A DNA stretch of 64,000 bases from CAVTND01 sp963735955 (GCA_963735955.1 CAVTND010000017.1:1-64000), one strand, 5' to 3'. Positions 1 to 9,500 are shown, counted from the stretch's first letter. The notes: generated from the letters alone by a model not told the origin. A program made the numbers and translations.

Positions 1-2
1 CC

Positions 3-515
3 CGCAGCGGCCGACCGTTGATCGTGATGCCAAGCGAAAGCTTTCACAGGTTCAGCGCCACTGATCTGGCGGCAATCATTGCGTACATCCGCTCCATCCC
101 TGCGGTCGACCGAACATTGCCGGAAACGCGCGTCGGTCCGCTCGCCCGCGTCCTGCACATACTTGGATATCCGCTCCTGCCCGCTGAGATCATCGATCAC
201 AGCGCAACCAATGCAGTTCCCGTGCAAGGGGCAAGCGTCGACTATGGCGAATACCTCGCAACGGTCGCGGGCTGTCGCAGCTGTCACGGACCGGCGCTGG
301 CGGGCGGCGATGGTCCCGGACCCAACATCACCGTTGGGGCAATCGGCACCTGGACGGAGGCAGACTTTCGCAAGGCACTCCGGGAAGGCAGGCGCCCCGA
401 TGGCAGCGTGTTGACCGACGAGATGCCGTGGAAGGTGTTCGCTCACATGAAGGATGAGGAGCTGGCGGCACTCTGGATGTATGAGCGGTCGCTGCCCGCC
501 GTCAAGCCCAAGTAA
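3..515 (+). CDS. c-type cytochrome, C-terminal part
   Basis: The frame is open to the left edge, so the gene starts outside the window and only about 170 C-terminal residues are seen. One complete heme-binding motif, CRSCH, is encoded near positions 273-287, and a following MPW motif (about 421-429) is a plausible distal Met ligand. The first visible residues, including MPSESFH and a helix ending in IRSIPAVD, look like the end of a preceding heme domain, so the whole protein is probably a multi-heme periplasmic electron carrier such as a cytochrome subunit of a dehydrogenase. The partner enzyme is not visible. Family identity is firm, substrate unknown. Confidence 0.8.
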   Translation, partial: RSGRPLIVMPSESFHRFSATDLAAIIAYIRSIPAVDRTLPETRVGPLARVLHILGYPLLPAEIIDHSATNAVPVQGASVDYGEYLATVAGCRSCHGPALAGGDGPGPNITVGAIGTWTEADFRKALREGRRPDGSVLTDEMPWKVFAHMKDEELAALWMYERSLPAVKPK

Positions 516-548
516 GTTAGCCGCTTCAAAGCACTCTCGGAGCTACCC

Positions 549-1037
549 TTGAAGCCAATCTTTCAAAGTTTGATCGTTGCACTCCTCTTCACCTCGGCGA
601 CGGTATTGCACGCTCAAGTACCAGTCTCGCCAAATCCCAACCACGAGCAGATGCTTGCCGGTGGGAGTGCGCAGGCCGTCGCCAACAAGCGTCTGGTTTA
701 CGACTTCTGGCGCGAAGTCTTCGAAGGCGGGCACATGGAGTTGGCCGAGAAGTACATGGCCGAGTCGTACGTTCAGCACAACCCCAACGTGCCCACCGGT
801 CGAGCGGCGTTCGTTGAGTTCTTCAGCAAGGTTGCCAAGCCCAAGCCAATCGAGCCGAGGATCAAGGCTCCATTGGTAGCCGTCGTCGCCGAGGGTGACC
901 TTGTAGTTCTGGCATTTGTTCGCGAGAACGCCGACCCAAACGACCCGACCAAGAAGTACTCCACCACGTGGTTCGACATGTTCCGCATTGAAAACGGGAA
1001 GATCGCCGAGCACTGGGATCCGGCTACGAAGCGATAG
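549..1037 (+). CDS. Exported SnoaL-like/NTF2-fold protein
   Basis: This 162-residue protein starts with a signal peptide (hydrophobic residues about 5-20, likely cut after HAQ). The mature part contains YDFWREVFEGGHMELAEKY and YVQHNPNVPTGR, the pattern of the SnoaL-like polyketide-cyclase/NTF2 superfamily, often annotated as predicted aldol-condensation enzymes. The C-terminal FRIENGKIAEHWD is the usual closing strand of this fold. These proteins form cone-shaped barrels that bind small hydrophobic ligands, but the actual reaction is not known. It sits 33 bases after the cytochrome gene on the same strand. It is the first of three NTF2-like proteins in the first 6 kb. Confidence 0.75.
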   Translation: MKPIFQSLIVALLFTSATVLHAQVPVSPNPNHEQMLAGGSAQAVANKRLVYDFWREVFEGGHMELAEKYMAESYVQHNPNVPTGRAAFVEFFSKVAKPKPIEPRIKAPLVAVVAEGDLVVLAFVRENADPNDPTKKYSTTWFDMFRIENGKIAEHWDPATKR

Positions 1038-1044
1038 GTCGTAC

Positions 1045-1551
1045 ATGAACAAGTCACCTGGCACCACCTTTCGCACGCAAAACATCGAGTGGCAAGCGCG
1101 CCTGCAAGGCGTGGCGCTTGCTTCGTTTCGATCGCGTGCGTTGGCCTTCCTGATCGATACTGCCATCGTCGGCCTTCTGCTATTCGCCCCAAGTCTGTGG
1201 TCCAACACCATCGCTCTGAAGTCTGGGGAGTCGTTCCAACTCTCGCTGGAGTACGGCAGCCTGGTAAGCGTCGCGGTGGCAGTCCTCTACTTCGGGCTCG
1301 CCACGTTCTTCGGCAAAGGCGCCACGTTCGGGAAGCGAATCGTCGGCATCCGCGTTGTCTCCCTGGTACACAGTCACCTTTCACTGTGGCACTCTGTCGA
1401 GCGCGCCCTTGGGTACGCCGCCTCTTCGATCGAAGCCGGTTTCGGCTTCCTTCAGTACTTCACGCACCCTAACCGACAAACCGTCCACGACCGCATCGCT
1501 GAAACGATCGTGATCGTCAGCCGCCCAACCAGGCGGGCAGTCGCAAGGTGA
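1045..1551 (+). CDS. RDD family membrane protein
   Basis: The predicted 168-residue protein has the RDD-family signature. An Arg and Asp lie in the first membrane helix (SRALAFLID near residues 30-38), GKGATFGKRIVGIRVV follows the second hydrophobic segment, and a VHDR motif lies near the C terminus. RDD proteins are small inner-membrane proteins of poorly defined role, some linked to ion exchange or transport. ATG 1045 was chosen because it lies just after the preceding stop and gives a normal RDD N terminus; the same frame extends upstream over the previous gene, which is not credible. Its stop overlaps the start region of the next methyltransferase. Confidence 0.75.
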   Translation: MNKSPGTTFRTQNIEWQARLQGVALASFRSRALAFLIDTAIVGLLLFAPSLWSNTIALKSGESFQLSLEYGSLVSVAVAVLYFGLATFFGKGATFGKRIVGIRVVSLVHSHLSLWHSVERALGYAASSIEAGFGFLQYFTHPNRQTVHDRIAETIVIVSRPTRRAVAR

Positions 1552-1553
1552 GC

Positions 1554-2381
1554 ATGACTGCTACCGCCCCGCGCGCCGACCAGTACGAATACTTCTATCG
1601 GGAATTCGACTCGCCGCTGATGCGCCAGGTCCGTCTTGAGGCGTATGGGGAGGACATTGGGCAGCATTCATGGATCGGTTCGGACGAACTCCGGCAAGAC
1701 GCAGTACGACTCGGACTTGACCCAAGGCGTCGGCTGCTCGACCTGGGCTGCGGACCATGCGGGCCGCTGACATTCCTGCTTTCGAACTTCGGATGCGCCG
1801 GAGTGGGTCTCGAACTCAGCCCATCCGCCATCGAAGCCGGGCACGCGCTTGCCGCCAGACTGGGCGTCCAGTCACTGTTCGCTGCGCAGGTGGCCGATCT
1901 CAACGAAGCCTTGCCGTCTGGCCTCGGGTCGTTTGACAGCGCACTGGCAGTGGACGTGGTTCTGCACATTCGTGACCGGCACGCGCTCTTCCGTGGAGTA
2001 GCTGACCTGCTTCAGCCCGGAGGGCGCTTTCTCCTGACCGATGCAGGGGTCGTTACCGGAGCCGTTTCCAATGAGGAGTTTCAACACCGGAGCCTCCATG
2101 GGTACACGCAGTTCGTGCCCGTGGGTTGGAACGAACAGCTTCTAAGAGCTTCCGGTTTTCGCTTGCTCGAGTCTGAGGACAGAACTGCAAGCGTGCTGCG
2201 AAACGCCAAGGGCAGACTTGCGGCAATGCGCAACCATCGCGAAGAACTGGAAAGCCTGTCGGGCACGGTGGCGTTCCAGAGTCAGATTGCCTATCTCACC
2301 ACCGTCGCAGAGCTCGCCGATCGGCGAGCAGTGTCGCGCATCATGTACCTCGCGGAACGTCTTCCGCAACATGCTGACTGA
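1554..2381 (+). CDS. Class I SAM-dependent methyltransferase
   Basis: This 275-residue protein carries the class I methyltransferase nucleotide-binding loop LLDLGCGPCGPL at residues 61-72. An acidic residue at the end of strand 2 (GVGLELSPSAIE) and a post-I region (FDSALAVDVVLHIRDR) resemble small-molecule C-, N- or O-methyltransferases. ATG 1554 is preceded by AAGG five bases upstream. A GTG at 1548 would overlap the preceding stop as GTGA and is an alternative start. The neighbours are an RDD protein and an epimerase, which suggests a small metabolite-modifying operon, but no acceptor can be named. Confidence 0.75.
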   Translation: MTATAPRADQYEYFYREFDSPLMRQVRLEAYGEDIGQHSWIGSDELRQDAVRLGLDPRRRLLDLGCGPCGPLTFLLSNFGCAGVGLELSPSAIEAGHALAARLGVQSLFAAQVADLNEALPSGLGSFDSALAVDVVLHIRDRHALFRGVADLLQPGGRFLLTDAGVVTGAVSNEEFQHRSLHGYTQFVPVGWNEQLLRASGFRLLESEDRTASVLRNAKGRLAAMRNHREELESLSGTVAFQSQIAYLTTVAELADRRAVSRIMYLAERLPQHAD

Positions 2382-2460
2382 CCATGCCTCCCATGCGGAT
2401 CCATGCCAGCCCGCAGCCACCTTTCGCTGCGCTACCGAGGCGCAAGTGCGAAACCTGCAG

Positions 2461-3438
2461 ATGAAAGTCCTAGTTCTTGGCGGCACCCAGTTTGTCGGAC
2501 GGCACATTGTGGAGGCCATGATTGCGGCCGGGCATGCGGTGAGTGTCCTGAATCGGGGCCAGACAATTGACGAGCTTGCGCCAGACGTGGAGCGAATTCG
2601 CGGCGACCGCGATGAAGGAGCCGCGGGCCTGCAGGCGCTATCCGGCCGCTCGTGGGACGCGTGCGTGGACGTGAGCGGCTATACGCCACAGCAGGTGCGG
2701 CCCAGCGCAGAGATGCTTTGCACACGCGTGCGGCGCTATGTGTTCGTCAGCGCCGTCAGCGTCTATGGCGATCCGGCCCATGGACCCGTCGACGAAAAGC
2801 AGCCTCGCATGCCGCCGGCCGGCGAAGACGTGACCGAAGTCAACGGCGAGACCTACGGCGCGCTCAAGGTCACTTGCGAGAACATTGTTCAGGAGATCTA
2901 CGCCGAACGCTGCACGCTGCTGAGGCCACAAGTGGTCGCCGGGCCACATGACTGGATCGGCCAGCTCTCGTACTGGGTGTGGCGCGCGGCGCGGGACGGA
3001 ACCATGCTGGCGCCCGGTGACGGCTCCGATCACGTGCAGCTCATTGATGCACGTGATCTCGCCCGATTCACGCGGACGGTGATCGAGAACAACGTCGGCG
3101 GAGTGTTCAACCTGGCCGGGCCGAGACTCACCTGGGCTGAGTTAATGACGGTACTGGGGGCGAAAAACCTCGTCTGGGTCCCAGCAGAGATCATCAAGGC
3201 AGCCGGCTTGAGCTTTCGCGAGCTGCCCCTTTACCGACAAGACGGCGGTGAACGAAGCAGCCTGATGCATGTCAGCAACGAACGGGCGCGGACCGCGGGC
3301 CTCACATTGACCGATCCCGGTGCTACGGTTAGAGAGCTCAGGACCTGGCTCAAGGACAGGGAATACGTCCCCGCACTATCTCCAGACATTGAGGCAGAGC
3401 TGATCCGTGTCGCTCACGGTGGCAAAGGTAGCGCATAG
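2461..3438 (+). CDS. NAD-dependent epimerase/dehydratase (extended SDR)
   Basis: This 325-residue protein starts MKVLVLGGTQFVG, with the glycine-rich NAD(P)-binding turn at residues 7-13. A FVSAVSVYG strand carries the active-site Ser, and YGALK supplies the catalytic Tyr and Lys of extended short-chain dehydrogenases, as in nucleotide-sugar epimerase or reductase families. ATG 2461 is chosen because the Rossmann strand begins immediately there; the open frame upstream overlaps the methyltransferase by more than 160 bases and has no SDR features. The substrate is unknown. It is distantly similar to chloroplast-type RNA-binding epimerases, so a catalytic role is likely but not proven. Confidence 0.75.
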   Translation: MKVLVLGGTQFVGRHIVEAMIAAGHAVSVLNRGQTIDELAPDVERIRGDRDEGAAGLQALSGRSWDACVDVSGYTPQQVRPSAEMLCTRVRRYVFVSAVSVYGDPAHGPVDEKQPRMPPAGEDVTEVNGETYGALKVTCENIVQEIYAERCTLLRPQVVAGPHDWIGQLSYWVWRAARDGTMLAPGDGSDHVQLIDARDLARFTRTVIENNVGGVFNLAGPRLTWAELMTVLGAKNLVWVPAEIIKAAGLSFRELPLYRQDGGERSSLMHVSNERARTAGLTLTDPGATVRELRTWLKDREYVPALSPDIEAELIRVAHGGKGSA

Positions 3439-3478
3439 TTGGCCGCTTGCCGGCTGACGAAACCGACACACAAAGTTC

Positions 3479-3781
3479 ATGGACATCGGCGTCTTTCTCG
3501 GCATCTTCATCGCCTGGCCCTGGCTTGCGCTCATTCCCGCCGGACTCTTTGCATTTCTCTTCATCCGCGGCAGACGAACAGTGAGCTTCGTTGCCGCCCT
3601 TGTCTGGCTCGCGTATGTTCCGTACGAGTATGCGATGAAGTTGCGCCTGCTCTGTTCCGGCGAGTGCAACATCCGCGTGGACCTTCTGCTCATCTATCCT
3701 GTACTTGTCATCCTTTCGGTGCTCGCTGTCGTCGCTTTCTTCCGACGCAAGCGCGGCGTGGATGCCGGGAGGGAACCATGA
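3479..3781 (+). CDS. Small hypothetical membrane protein
   Basis: This 100-residue protein has three hydrophobic segments, at about residues 4-28, 35-49 and 68-88, and a basic C terminus (FFRRKRG), which suggests a small integral inner-membrane protein. Two cysteines (LLCSGEC) lie in the loop before the last segment. I do not recognise the family. It starts 40 bases after the epimerase stop and ends shortly before the RidA-like gene, all on one strand, so it is probably co-transcribed with them. Confidence 0.55.
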   Translation: MDIGVFLGIFIAWPWLALIPAGLFAFLFIRGRRTVSFVAALVWLAYVPYEYAMKLRLLCSGECNIRVDLLLIYPVLVILSVLAVVAFFRRKRGVDAGREP

Positions 3782-3865
3782 ACCGTGAGTTTGGAATTTT
3801 CCACGGCTTTGCGCGAGGGAACCGAATGCACCTCGGTTGTGAGTCCCGGAAATGCGAGGTCAATC

Positions 3866-4351
3866 ATGTCGAGAATTGAACAACGCCTGTTGGCGCTCGG
3901 ACTCAGTTTGCCGGCCCCCCTCAGGGCGCCCGCGGGCGTCGTGCTGCCGTTCCGGTTCGTTCGACTGCTCGGCACGCGCGCACTGATCTCCGGTCACGGG
4001 CCCGTGAACGCCGACGGTTCGATCGCAAGGCCGCTCGGCAAGCTCGGCCGCGAGCTGACGGTCGTGCAAGGTTATGCGGCCGCGCGCCTGACGGCGCTGG
4101 CAATTCTTTCCAGCCTCAAGCGTGCGCTCGGTGATCTCGATCGGGTGACGGCCTGGAGCCGTGTTTTCGGCATGGTCAACTCGGCCGATGGATTCATCCA
4201 ACAGCCGCTCGTCATCAATGGCTTCTCGGACCTGATCCTCGAACTGTACGGGCCGGAGATCGGTGCACACAGCCGCAGTGCAGTCGGGCTGGCCGAGCTG
4301 CCCTTCGATATCCCAGTCGAAATCGAAGGCGAACTTGAGTTTCGTCCGTGA
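3866..4351 (+). CDS. RidA family (YjgF/L-PSP) protein
   Basis: This 161-residue protein matches the longer RidA subfamily: SRIEQRLLALGLSLPAP at the N terminus, ISGHGPVNADG as the barrel strand bearing the ligand pocket, and a helix rich in Ala/Leu (ALAILSSLKRALGDLDRV) followed by FGMVNSADGF. RidA proteins are trimeric and hydrolyse reactive enamines or imines formed by PLP enzymes. The C-terminal FDIPVEIEGELEF is family-typical. ATG 3866 is used because upstream in-frame residues look non-coding. The stop overlaps the GTG start of the next gene (GTGA), which implies translational coupling to an NTF2-like protein. Confidence 0.8.
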   Translation: MSRIEQRLLALGLSLPAPLRAPAGVVLPFRFVRLLGTRALISGHGPVNADGSIARPLGKLGRELTVVQGYAAARLTALAILSSLKRALGDLDRVTAWSRVFGMVNSADGFIQQPLVINGFSDLILELYGPEIGAHSRSAVGLAELPFDIPVEIEGELEFRP

Positions 4352-4700
4352 CCGCCGCAGACGAAAGCGCTGAAGGTCTGGTCCAGCGCCAAGTCGATGC
4401 CTACAACGCGCGCAGCCTGGAGCGCTTCCTGGCCTGCTACAGCGAGACCGTCACGATCTTCCGAATGCCGACGATGTACCAAGCATGGCAGGCAAGGCGC
4501 AGCTTGCCGAGTTCTACGCAACACAACGTTTCAACCGGCCCGGGCTGCGCGCCGAGATCCTGAAGCGAATCGTGCTCGGGCACAAAGTCATCGACCATGA
4601 GCGCGTGGTCGGCATTCGCGACACGCCGCTCGAGATGGTGGCCGTCTACGAAGTCGCGCATAGCCTGATCGAGCGGTTCTGGTTCTTCGCACCCGAGTGA
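4348..4700 (+). CDS. NTF2-like (SnoaL-like) protein, frameshifted
   Basis: Two overlapping frames together give one protein of about 117 residues. The first encodes VQRQVDAYNARSLERFLACY, typical of the N-terminal helix of the NTF2/SnoaL-like fold. The second (from about 4485) encodes GKAQLAEFYATQRF and a closing VAHSLIERFWFF strand. The break lies near 4465-4485 and is repaired by adding one base, giving PDDVPSMAGKAQ. The GTG start overlaps the RidA stop. It may be a sequencing error rather than a real mutation. Function is unknown; the fold binds small molecules. Confidence 0.6.
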
Positions 4701-4709
4701 GCCAGCCCG

Positions 4710-5525
4710 ATGACGAACAGTCAACAGACCGGGTTCTCCGACGTCGACGCCAGCCAGCGAGCCGGCGAACTCGTCGACTACCTGGTGGCAGTGGCGGTGC
4801 GCATGGCCGACATCCGGCGCGAGGACTACGAGCACCTGCTGCTGCGAGACGGCGCCGCAGTGCTCGACGTTGGCTGCGGCGCCGGCGAAGTCTGTGTGGA
4901 ACTTGCGGCGCGCGTCGGCCCACGTGGGCGTGTGACCGGTGTTGATCCGTCAGAAGCAATGATCGCCGCCGCGAAGCGAGCCATTGCGTCCTCCGGTCGA
5001 AGCATTGAACTGAGTGTAGGAAGCGTCTATAAGCTGCCATTTGCCGACGCCAGCTTCGACGCGGCGCGCGCGGAACACGTGTTCCAGCACCTGGAGGATC
5101 CGGACGCCGGACTGCGCGAAATGCTGCGCGTGGTCCGGCCTGGTGGCCGCGTAATGGTGATCGATCCTGACCATAGCCAGTGCGGCATCGCGCTTGATGA
5201 CCCGGCGCATCGGCGCGCATTTGGAGCCAGCCTGCGCGCGCAACTCATGATGATCGCCAACCCCTGCAGCGGGACACGCCTGCGAGGAATGTTCGTGCGG
5301 GCCGGCCTCGCGCAGATCGAGCAGACCATTCGAAGCGTCGAACTGACCCACTCGGAGTACATGCACGCGATGTTCATGCACGACCGGCTGGGCGCCGCCG
5401 TCGATGCCGCCGAGATTACGGTGGCTGAGGCGAAAGCTTTGTCGGCCGAACTCGAGCAGCGCCATCGAGCCGGCACTTTCTTTACCAATGTAATCAGCTA
5501 CAGCGTCGTCGGGACCAGGGTCTGA
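4710..5525 (+). CDS. Class I SAM-dependent methyltransferase, UbiE-like
   Basis: This 271-residue protein has a textbook motif I, VLDVGCGAGEV at residues 51-61, motif II TGVDPSEAMI, and a post-I segment LPFADASFDAARAEHVFQHL followed by MLRVVRPGGRVMVIDPD. That order is characteristic of the UbiE/COQ5-type Methyltransf_11 group acting on small molecules. The C-terminal half is helical and probably forms the acceptor lid. It begins nine bases after the preceding NTF2-like gene and ends 55 bases before another. Its acceptor is unknown; UbiE proper is unlikely given the context and length. Confidence 0.8.
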   Translation: MTNSQQTGFSDVDASQRAGELVDYLVAVAVRMADIRREDYEHLLLRDGAAVLDVGCGAGEVCVELAARVGPRGRVTGVDPSEAMIAAAKRAIASSGRSIELSVGSVYKLPFADASFDAARAEHVFQHLEDPDAGLREMLRVVRPGGRVMVIDPDHSQCGIALDDPAHRRAFGASLRAQLMMIANPCSGTRLRGMFVRAGLAQIEQTIRSVELTHSEYMHAMFMHDRLGAAVDAAEITVAEAKALSAELEQRHRAGTFFTNVISYSVVGTRV

Positions 5526-5580
5526 CGTCCGTGCCCGGAATCATTGTGACGCTCGCCAATACTCAAGCTCGAAGGACATC

Positions 5581-6042
5581 ATGCTCCACAAAGCAGTAGC
5601 CGAATCCCTGGCGCAATGGCGCCGGATGATTGCCAGCAGTGATTTTTCTGCCCTGCCCGCCTTGCTGCACCCTGACGCAACTTTTCATTCGCCAATGGTG
5701 TTTAAGCCCTACCCCGGCGCGCAAGCCGTTGCGCTGGTGCTCACAACCGCGGCCAAGGTGTTCGAGGACTTTGTCTATGAACGCGAGCTGGCGAGCGACG
5801 ACGGCTTGAACCTGGTGCTCGAGTTTCGCGCTCGCGTCGGCGAACGGCAGCTCAAAGGCATCGACCTGATCCGTTTCGATGAACAGGGAAAGATCGTCGA
5901 CTTCGAAGTCATGATCCGCCCGTTCAACGGCCTGCAGGCACTTGGCGCCGAGATGGGCCAAAGACTCGCTCCTTTCTTGCCCCTTCATAAGACTGGACCG
6001 GGCCCGGACCCAGGCTCGCCGGCACGCAGCTCGAGCGAATAA
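5581..6042 (+). CDS. NTF2-like (SnoaL-like) protein
   Basis: This 153-residue protein shows an NTF2-like pattern: WRRMIASSDFSALPALLHPDATF with the conserved helix-turn and His, then alternating strands ending in LIRFDEQGKIVDFEVMIRP. The last residues (TGPGPDPGSPARSSSE) are low-complexity and overlap the 3' end of the convergent GNAT gene by 58 bases, so the true C terminus could be shorter if a frameshift is hidden there. It is the third protein of this fold in the run from 549. No catalytic assignment is possible. Confidence 0.65.
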   Translation: MLHKAVAESLAQWRRMIASSDFSALPALLHPDATFHSPMVFKPYPGAQAVALVLTTAAKVFEDFVYERELASDDGLNLVLEFRARVGERQLKGIDLIRFDEQGKIVDFEVMIRPFNGLQALGAEMGQRLAPFLPLHKTGPGPDPGSPARSSSE

Positions 6043-6533
6043 AGGCAGCCTTCGTCGCGCTCGGGCCGAAGCCGCAGGCGGCGCTCGAAGCGAAAGCCGA
6101 GCTGATCGAGCAGGCGGATCGACCGTTCGTTGTCCGGCGAGACAATTGCCAGCAGGTTCGTCATGCCCAGGCTCGCTCGCGCGTAATTCAGCACCGCGAT
6201 CGCCGCTTCCCGTGCAAAGCCCTGCGCGCAATGCGCGGGCAGGAATGCGTAGCCCAGGTCGATGTCCGGCAATGTTTCGCGGCGGACCAGCCCGCAGATC
6301 CCGAGCGGCGCGCCGCTGCTTTTCAATTCGACCAGGTAGAGACTGAAACCGTTGACGCGCTGCGACTCGACTGGCCCTGATTCAATCGCGGCGCGCGCTT
6401 CATCGAGACTGTGGATACCCTTGTCGCCGATGTATCTCAGCCATGACGGATCAGTGACGAGTTGCAGGTAAAAGTCGGCATCGTCCGCACCGAGGGTACG
6501 CAAGCGCAGTCGCTCGGTCTCGAGAATCTCCAT
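5985..6533 (-). CDS. GNAT family N-acetyltransferase, RimJ/RimL type
   Basis: The 182-residue protein begins MEILETERLRLRTLGADDAD, the hallmark N terminus of the RimJ/RimL-like GNAT branch. The acetyl-CoA pyrophosphate loop is AQGFAREAAIAVLNYA, and the last strand-helix (SIRLLDQLGFRFE) is standard. ATG at 6533 is chosen because the upstream frame runs antisense through the oxoprolinase gene. It lies 14 bases downstream of the oxoprolinase end on the same strand, so it may be the last gene of that operon. The target amine is unknown; these enzymes acetylate protein N termini or small molecules. Confidence 0.8.
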   Translation of the reverse strand: MEILETERLRLRTLGADDADFYLQLVTDPSWLRYIGDKGIHSLDEARAAIESGPVESQRVNGFSLYLVELKSSGAPLGICGLVRRETLPDIDLGYAFLPAHCAQGFAREAAIAVLNYARASLGMTNLLAIVSPDNERSIRLLDQLGFRFERRLRLRPERDEGCLYSLELRAGEPGSGPGPVL

Positions 6534-6547
6534 TGAATCCGGGTCGA

Positions 6548-9500
6548 TCAGGAGGCGCCGAAGCCGCCGCCACCCGGCGTGTGGATTTCGAACACATCGC
6601 CCGCCGCCATCTTGACCTCGCCAATGTGTTCGAGCGTTTGGGTAGATCCGTCCTTGCGCACGACTCGATTGAGGCCGGGCGCGCCGGGTTTCCCTCCCGC
6701 CATGCCGAAAGCCGGATGGATGCGCCCGTTCGACAGGATGCTGGCCGTCATGGGCTCGAGAAAGCGCACGCGTCGCACACCGCCGTTGCCGCCTTTCCAT
6801 CGTCCGGCACCGCCGGAGCCGGCGCGAATCTCATAGCTTTCCAGGCGCACGGGGAAGCGGAACTCGAGCACTTCCGGATCGGTGAGCCGGGAATTCGTCA
6901 TGTGTGTCTGCACGACCGAGGTGCCGTCGAATCCGTCAATGAGTCTGCCTGCGTCGTCGAACACCCCGCCGGCGCCGCTGCCGCCGGAGATCGTCTCGTA
7001 GTACTGATGCCGTGCATTGCCGAACGTGAAGTTGTTCATGGTCGGCTGGTGAGCCCGCCATCACGCCGAGGGCGCCATAGAGCGCATTGGTGATGCAGGT
7101 CGAGGTCTCAACGTTGCCGGCCACCACCGACGCGGGCGGCTCGGGATTGAGCATGGATCCCGACGGAATGATCACCTCGAGCGGCTTCAGGCATCCGGCG
7201 TTCAGCGGTATGTCGTCGTCGACCAGGGTGCGGAACACGTAGAGCACGGCGGCCATGCAGACGGCGGTCGGAGCATTGAAGTTGTTGGTCTGTTGCGGCG
7301 ACGTGCCGCTGAAGTCAATGCGGGCCGTGCGATTGGCTGCATTGACGCGGATCGCCACCTTGATGATTGCGCCGTTGTCGAGCGGGAAGCTGAATGCGCC
7401 GTCCTTGAGCCGCGTGATCACGCGGCGCACCGACTCTTCCGCGTTGTCCTGCACATGCTTCATGTAGGCCTGCACGACCTCGAGACTGAAATGCTCGACC
7501 ATCTTGCGCAGTTCCTGCACGCCCTTCTCATTGGCGGCGATCTGTGCCTTGAGGTCTGCCATGTTCTGCTGGGGATTGCGGCTGGGATGCGCGCCGCTCT
7601 ACAGCAGCGCAATCATCTCGGCTTCGCGCAGCACGCCACGCTCCACCAGCTTGACGTTGTCGATCTCGACACCCTCTTCATCGATCCGGGTCGAAAACGG
7701 CGGCATCGAGCCCGGCGTTGTGCCGCCGATGTCGGCGTGATGACCTCTGGATCCGACAAAAAACGTCGGATCGAGAGGTCTGCGACCATGTTGACGCCCA
7801 TCCCCTCCCGCACCCTCCCCTTCAGAAGGGGAGTGCTGGCTGAGATAAACCGGGGTAATCACGGTCACGTCCGGCAGATGAGTGCCACCGTGATAGGGGT
7901 CGTTCAGCACATAGACGTCGCCTGGCTGCATTGTTGCGCGGTTCTCGCGGATCACGGTCTTGATGCTTTCTCCCATCGAACCGAGGTGCACCGGCATGTG
8001 GGGAGCGTTGGCAATCAGGTTGCCCTCGGCGTCAAACAGTGCGCAGGAAAAATCGAGCCGCTCCTTGATGTTGACCGAGTAGGCGGTGTTCTGCAGCTGC
8101 AGGCCCATCTGCTCGGCGATGTTCATGAACAGGTTGTTGAACACTTCGAGCAGCACCGGATCGACCGTCGTACCGGCGGCGAATTTCGTTGCGCGCGGCA
8201 CGCTCCGCTCAAGTACCAGGTGATCGAGCGCAGTCAACTTGGCTTCCCAGCCGGGCTCGACGACCGTGGTGGCATTGCGCTCGGCGATGATGGCTGGTCC
8301 CGGTATCAGGTCACCCGGGCGCAGGTCCTCGCGCACGACGAGCAGGGCCTCGTGCCATTGCCCTCCTGAAAACATCCGCACGGTCTCGCGGCGCGGTACC
8401 TCGCGCGGACCATGCACCGGCAGGGTCGCTTCGGCCGGCGCGTCGCCGGCCACCACGGCCTCGACTGACACTGCTTCAACGATCAGCGACTTGCCAGGCA
8501 TCAGGAATGCAAAACGCTGGCGATAGGCCGTCTCGAAACCCTGCTCGATTGTGCGCAGATCGCCGAACGGCACGACCAGGGCCGAATCCGTGCCTTCGTA
8601 CCGAACGTGAACCCGGCGGTGGGTCGTAACCTGCCCGGCCGACACCTGCTGGCGGGAGAGTTCCTCCTGTGCCGCGTGGGCCAGTTCGTCGAGCCTGGCC
8701 GCAATGGCCGGCAGAGCATCGAGAGCAAGTCGCGCCTCGACCGCATGCTCGCGCATCACGCTCTGGTCGGCCAGGCCCATGCCGTACGCCGACAGCACGC
8801 CAGCCAGCGGATGCACGAATACACGCGTCATGCCGAGCGCATCGGCAACCAGGCAGGCGTGCTGTCCGCCGGCACCGCCGAAGCACTGCAAGGTGTAGCG
8901 CGTCACGTCGTAGCCGCGCGCGACCGAGATCTTCTTGATCGCATTGGCCATTTGCTGGACGGCGATGTCGATGAATCCTTCGGCGACGGTCTCGGGGTTG
9001 CGGCCGATTCGCCCGGCGAGTTCATCAAAGCGCGCCGTCACGACCCCGCTGTCCAATGCCTGATCAGCACCCGGGCCGAAAACCCTGGGAAAGTAGCGCG
9101 GCTGGATCTTGCCAACCATTACGTTGGCATCGGTCACCGCCAGCGGGCCACCACGGCGATAGCAGGCCGGGCCGGGGTTGGCGCCGGCGCTCTGCGGTCC
9201 GACGCGGAATCGGGCGCCGTCGAATTCAAGTATGGAGCCACCGCCTGCCGCCACGGTGTGGATACTCATCATGGGCGCGCGCATCCGCACGCCCGCCACC
9301 TGGGTCTCGAACTCGCGCTCGAACTCGCCGGCGAAATGTGAAACGTCGGTCGAAGTCCCGCCCATGTCGAAGCCGATCACCTTCGGATGCCCACCGAGCG
9401 CAGCGGTGCGTGCCATGCCGACAATGCCGCCGGCCGGGCCGGACAGGATCGCGTCCTTGCCGGCGAAGGCGTGGGCATCGGTCAGGCCGCCGGAAGACTG

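Noticed and set aside
7599..7601. Programmed stop read-through or recoding in oxoprolinase
   Set aside because: The family has no known recoding at this site and a frameshift lies nearby; mutation or sequence error is simpler.
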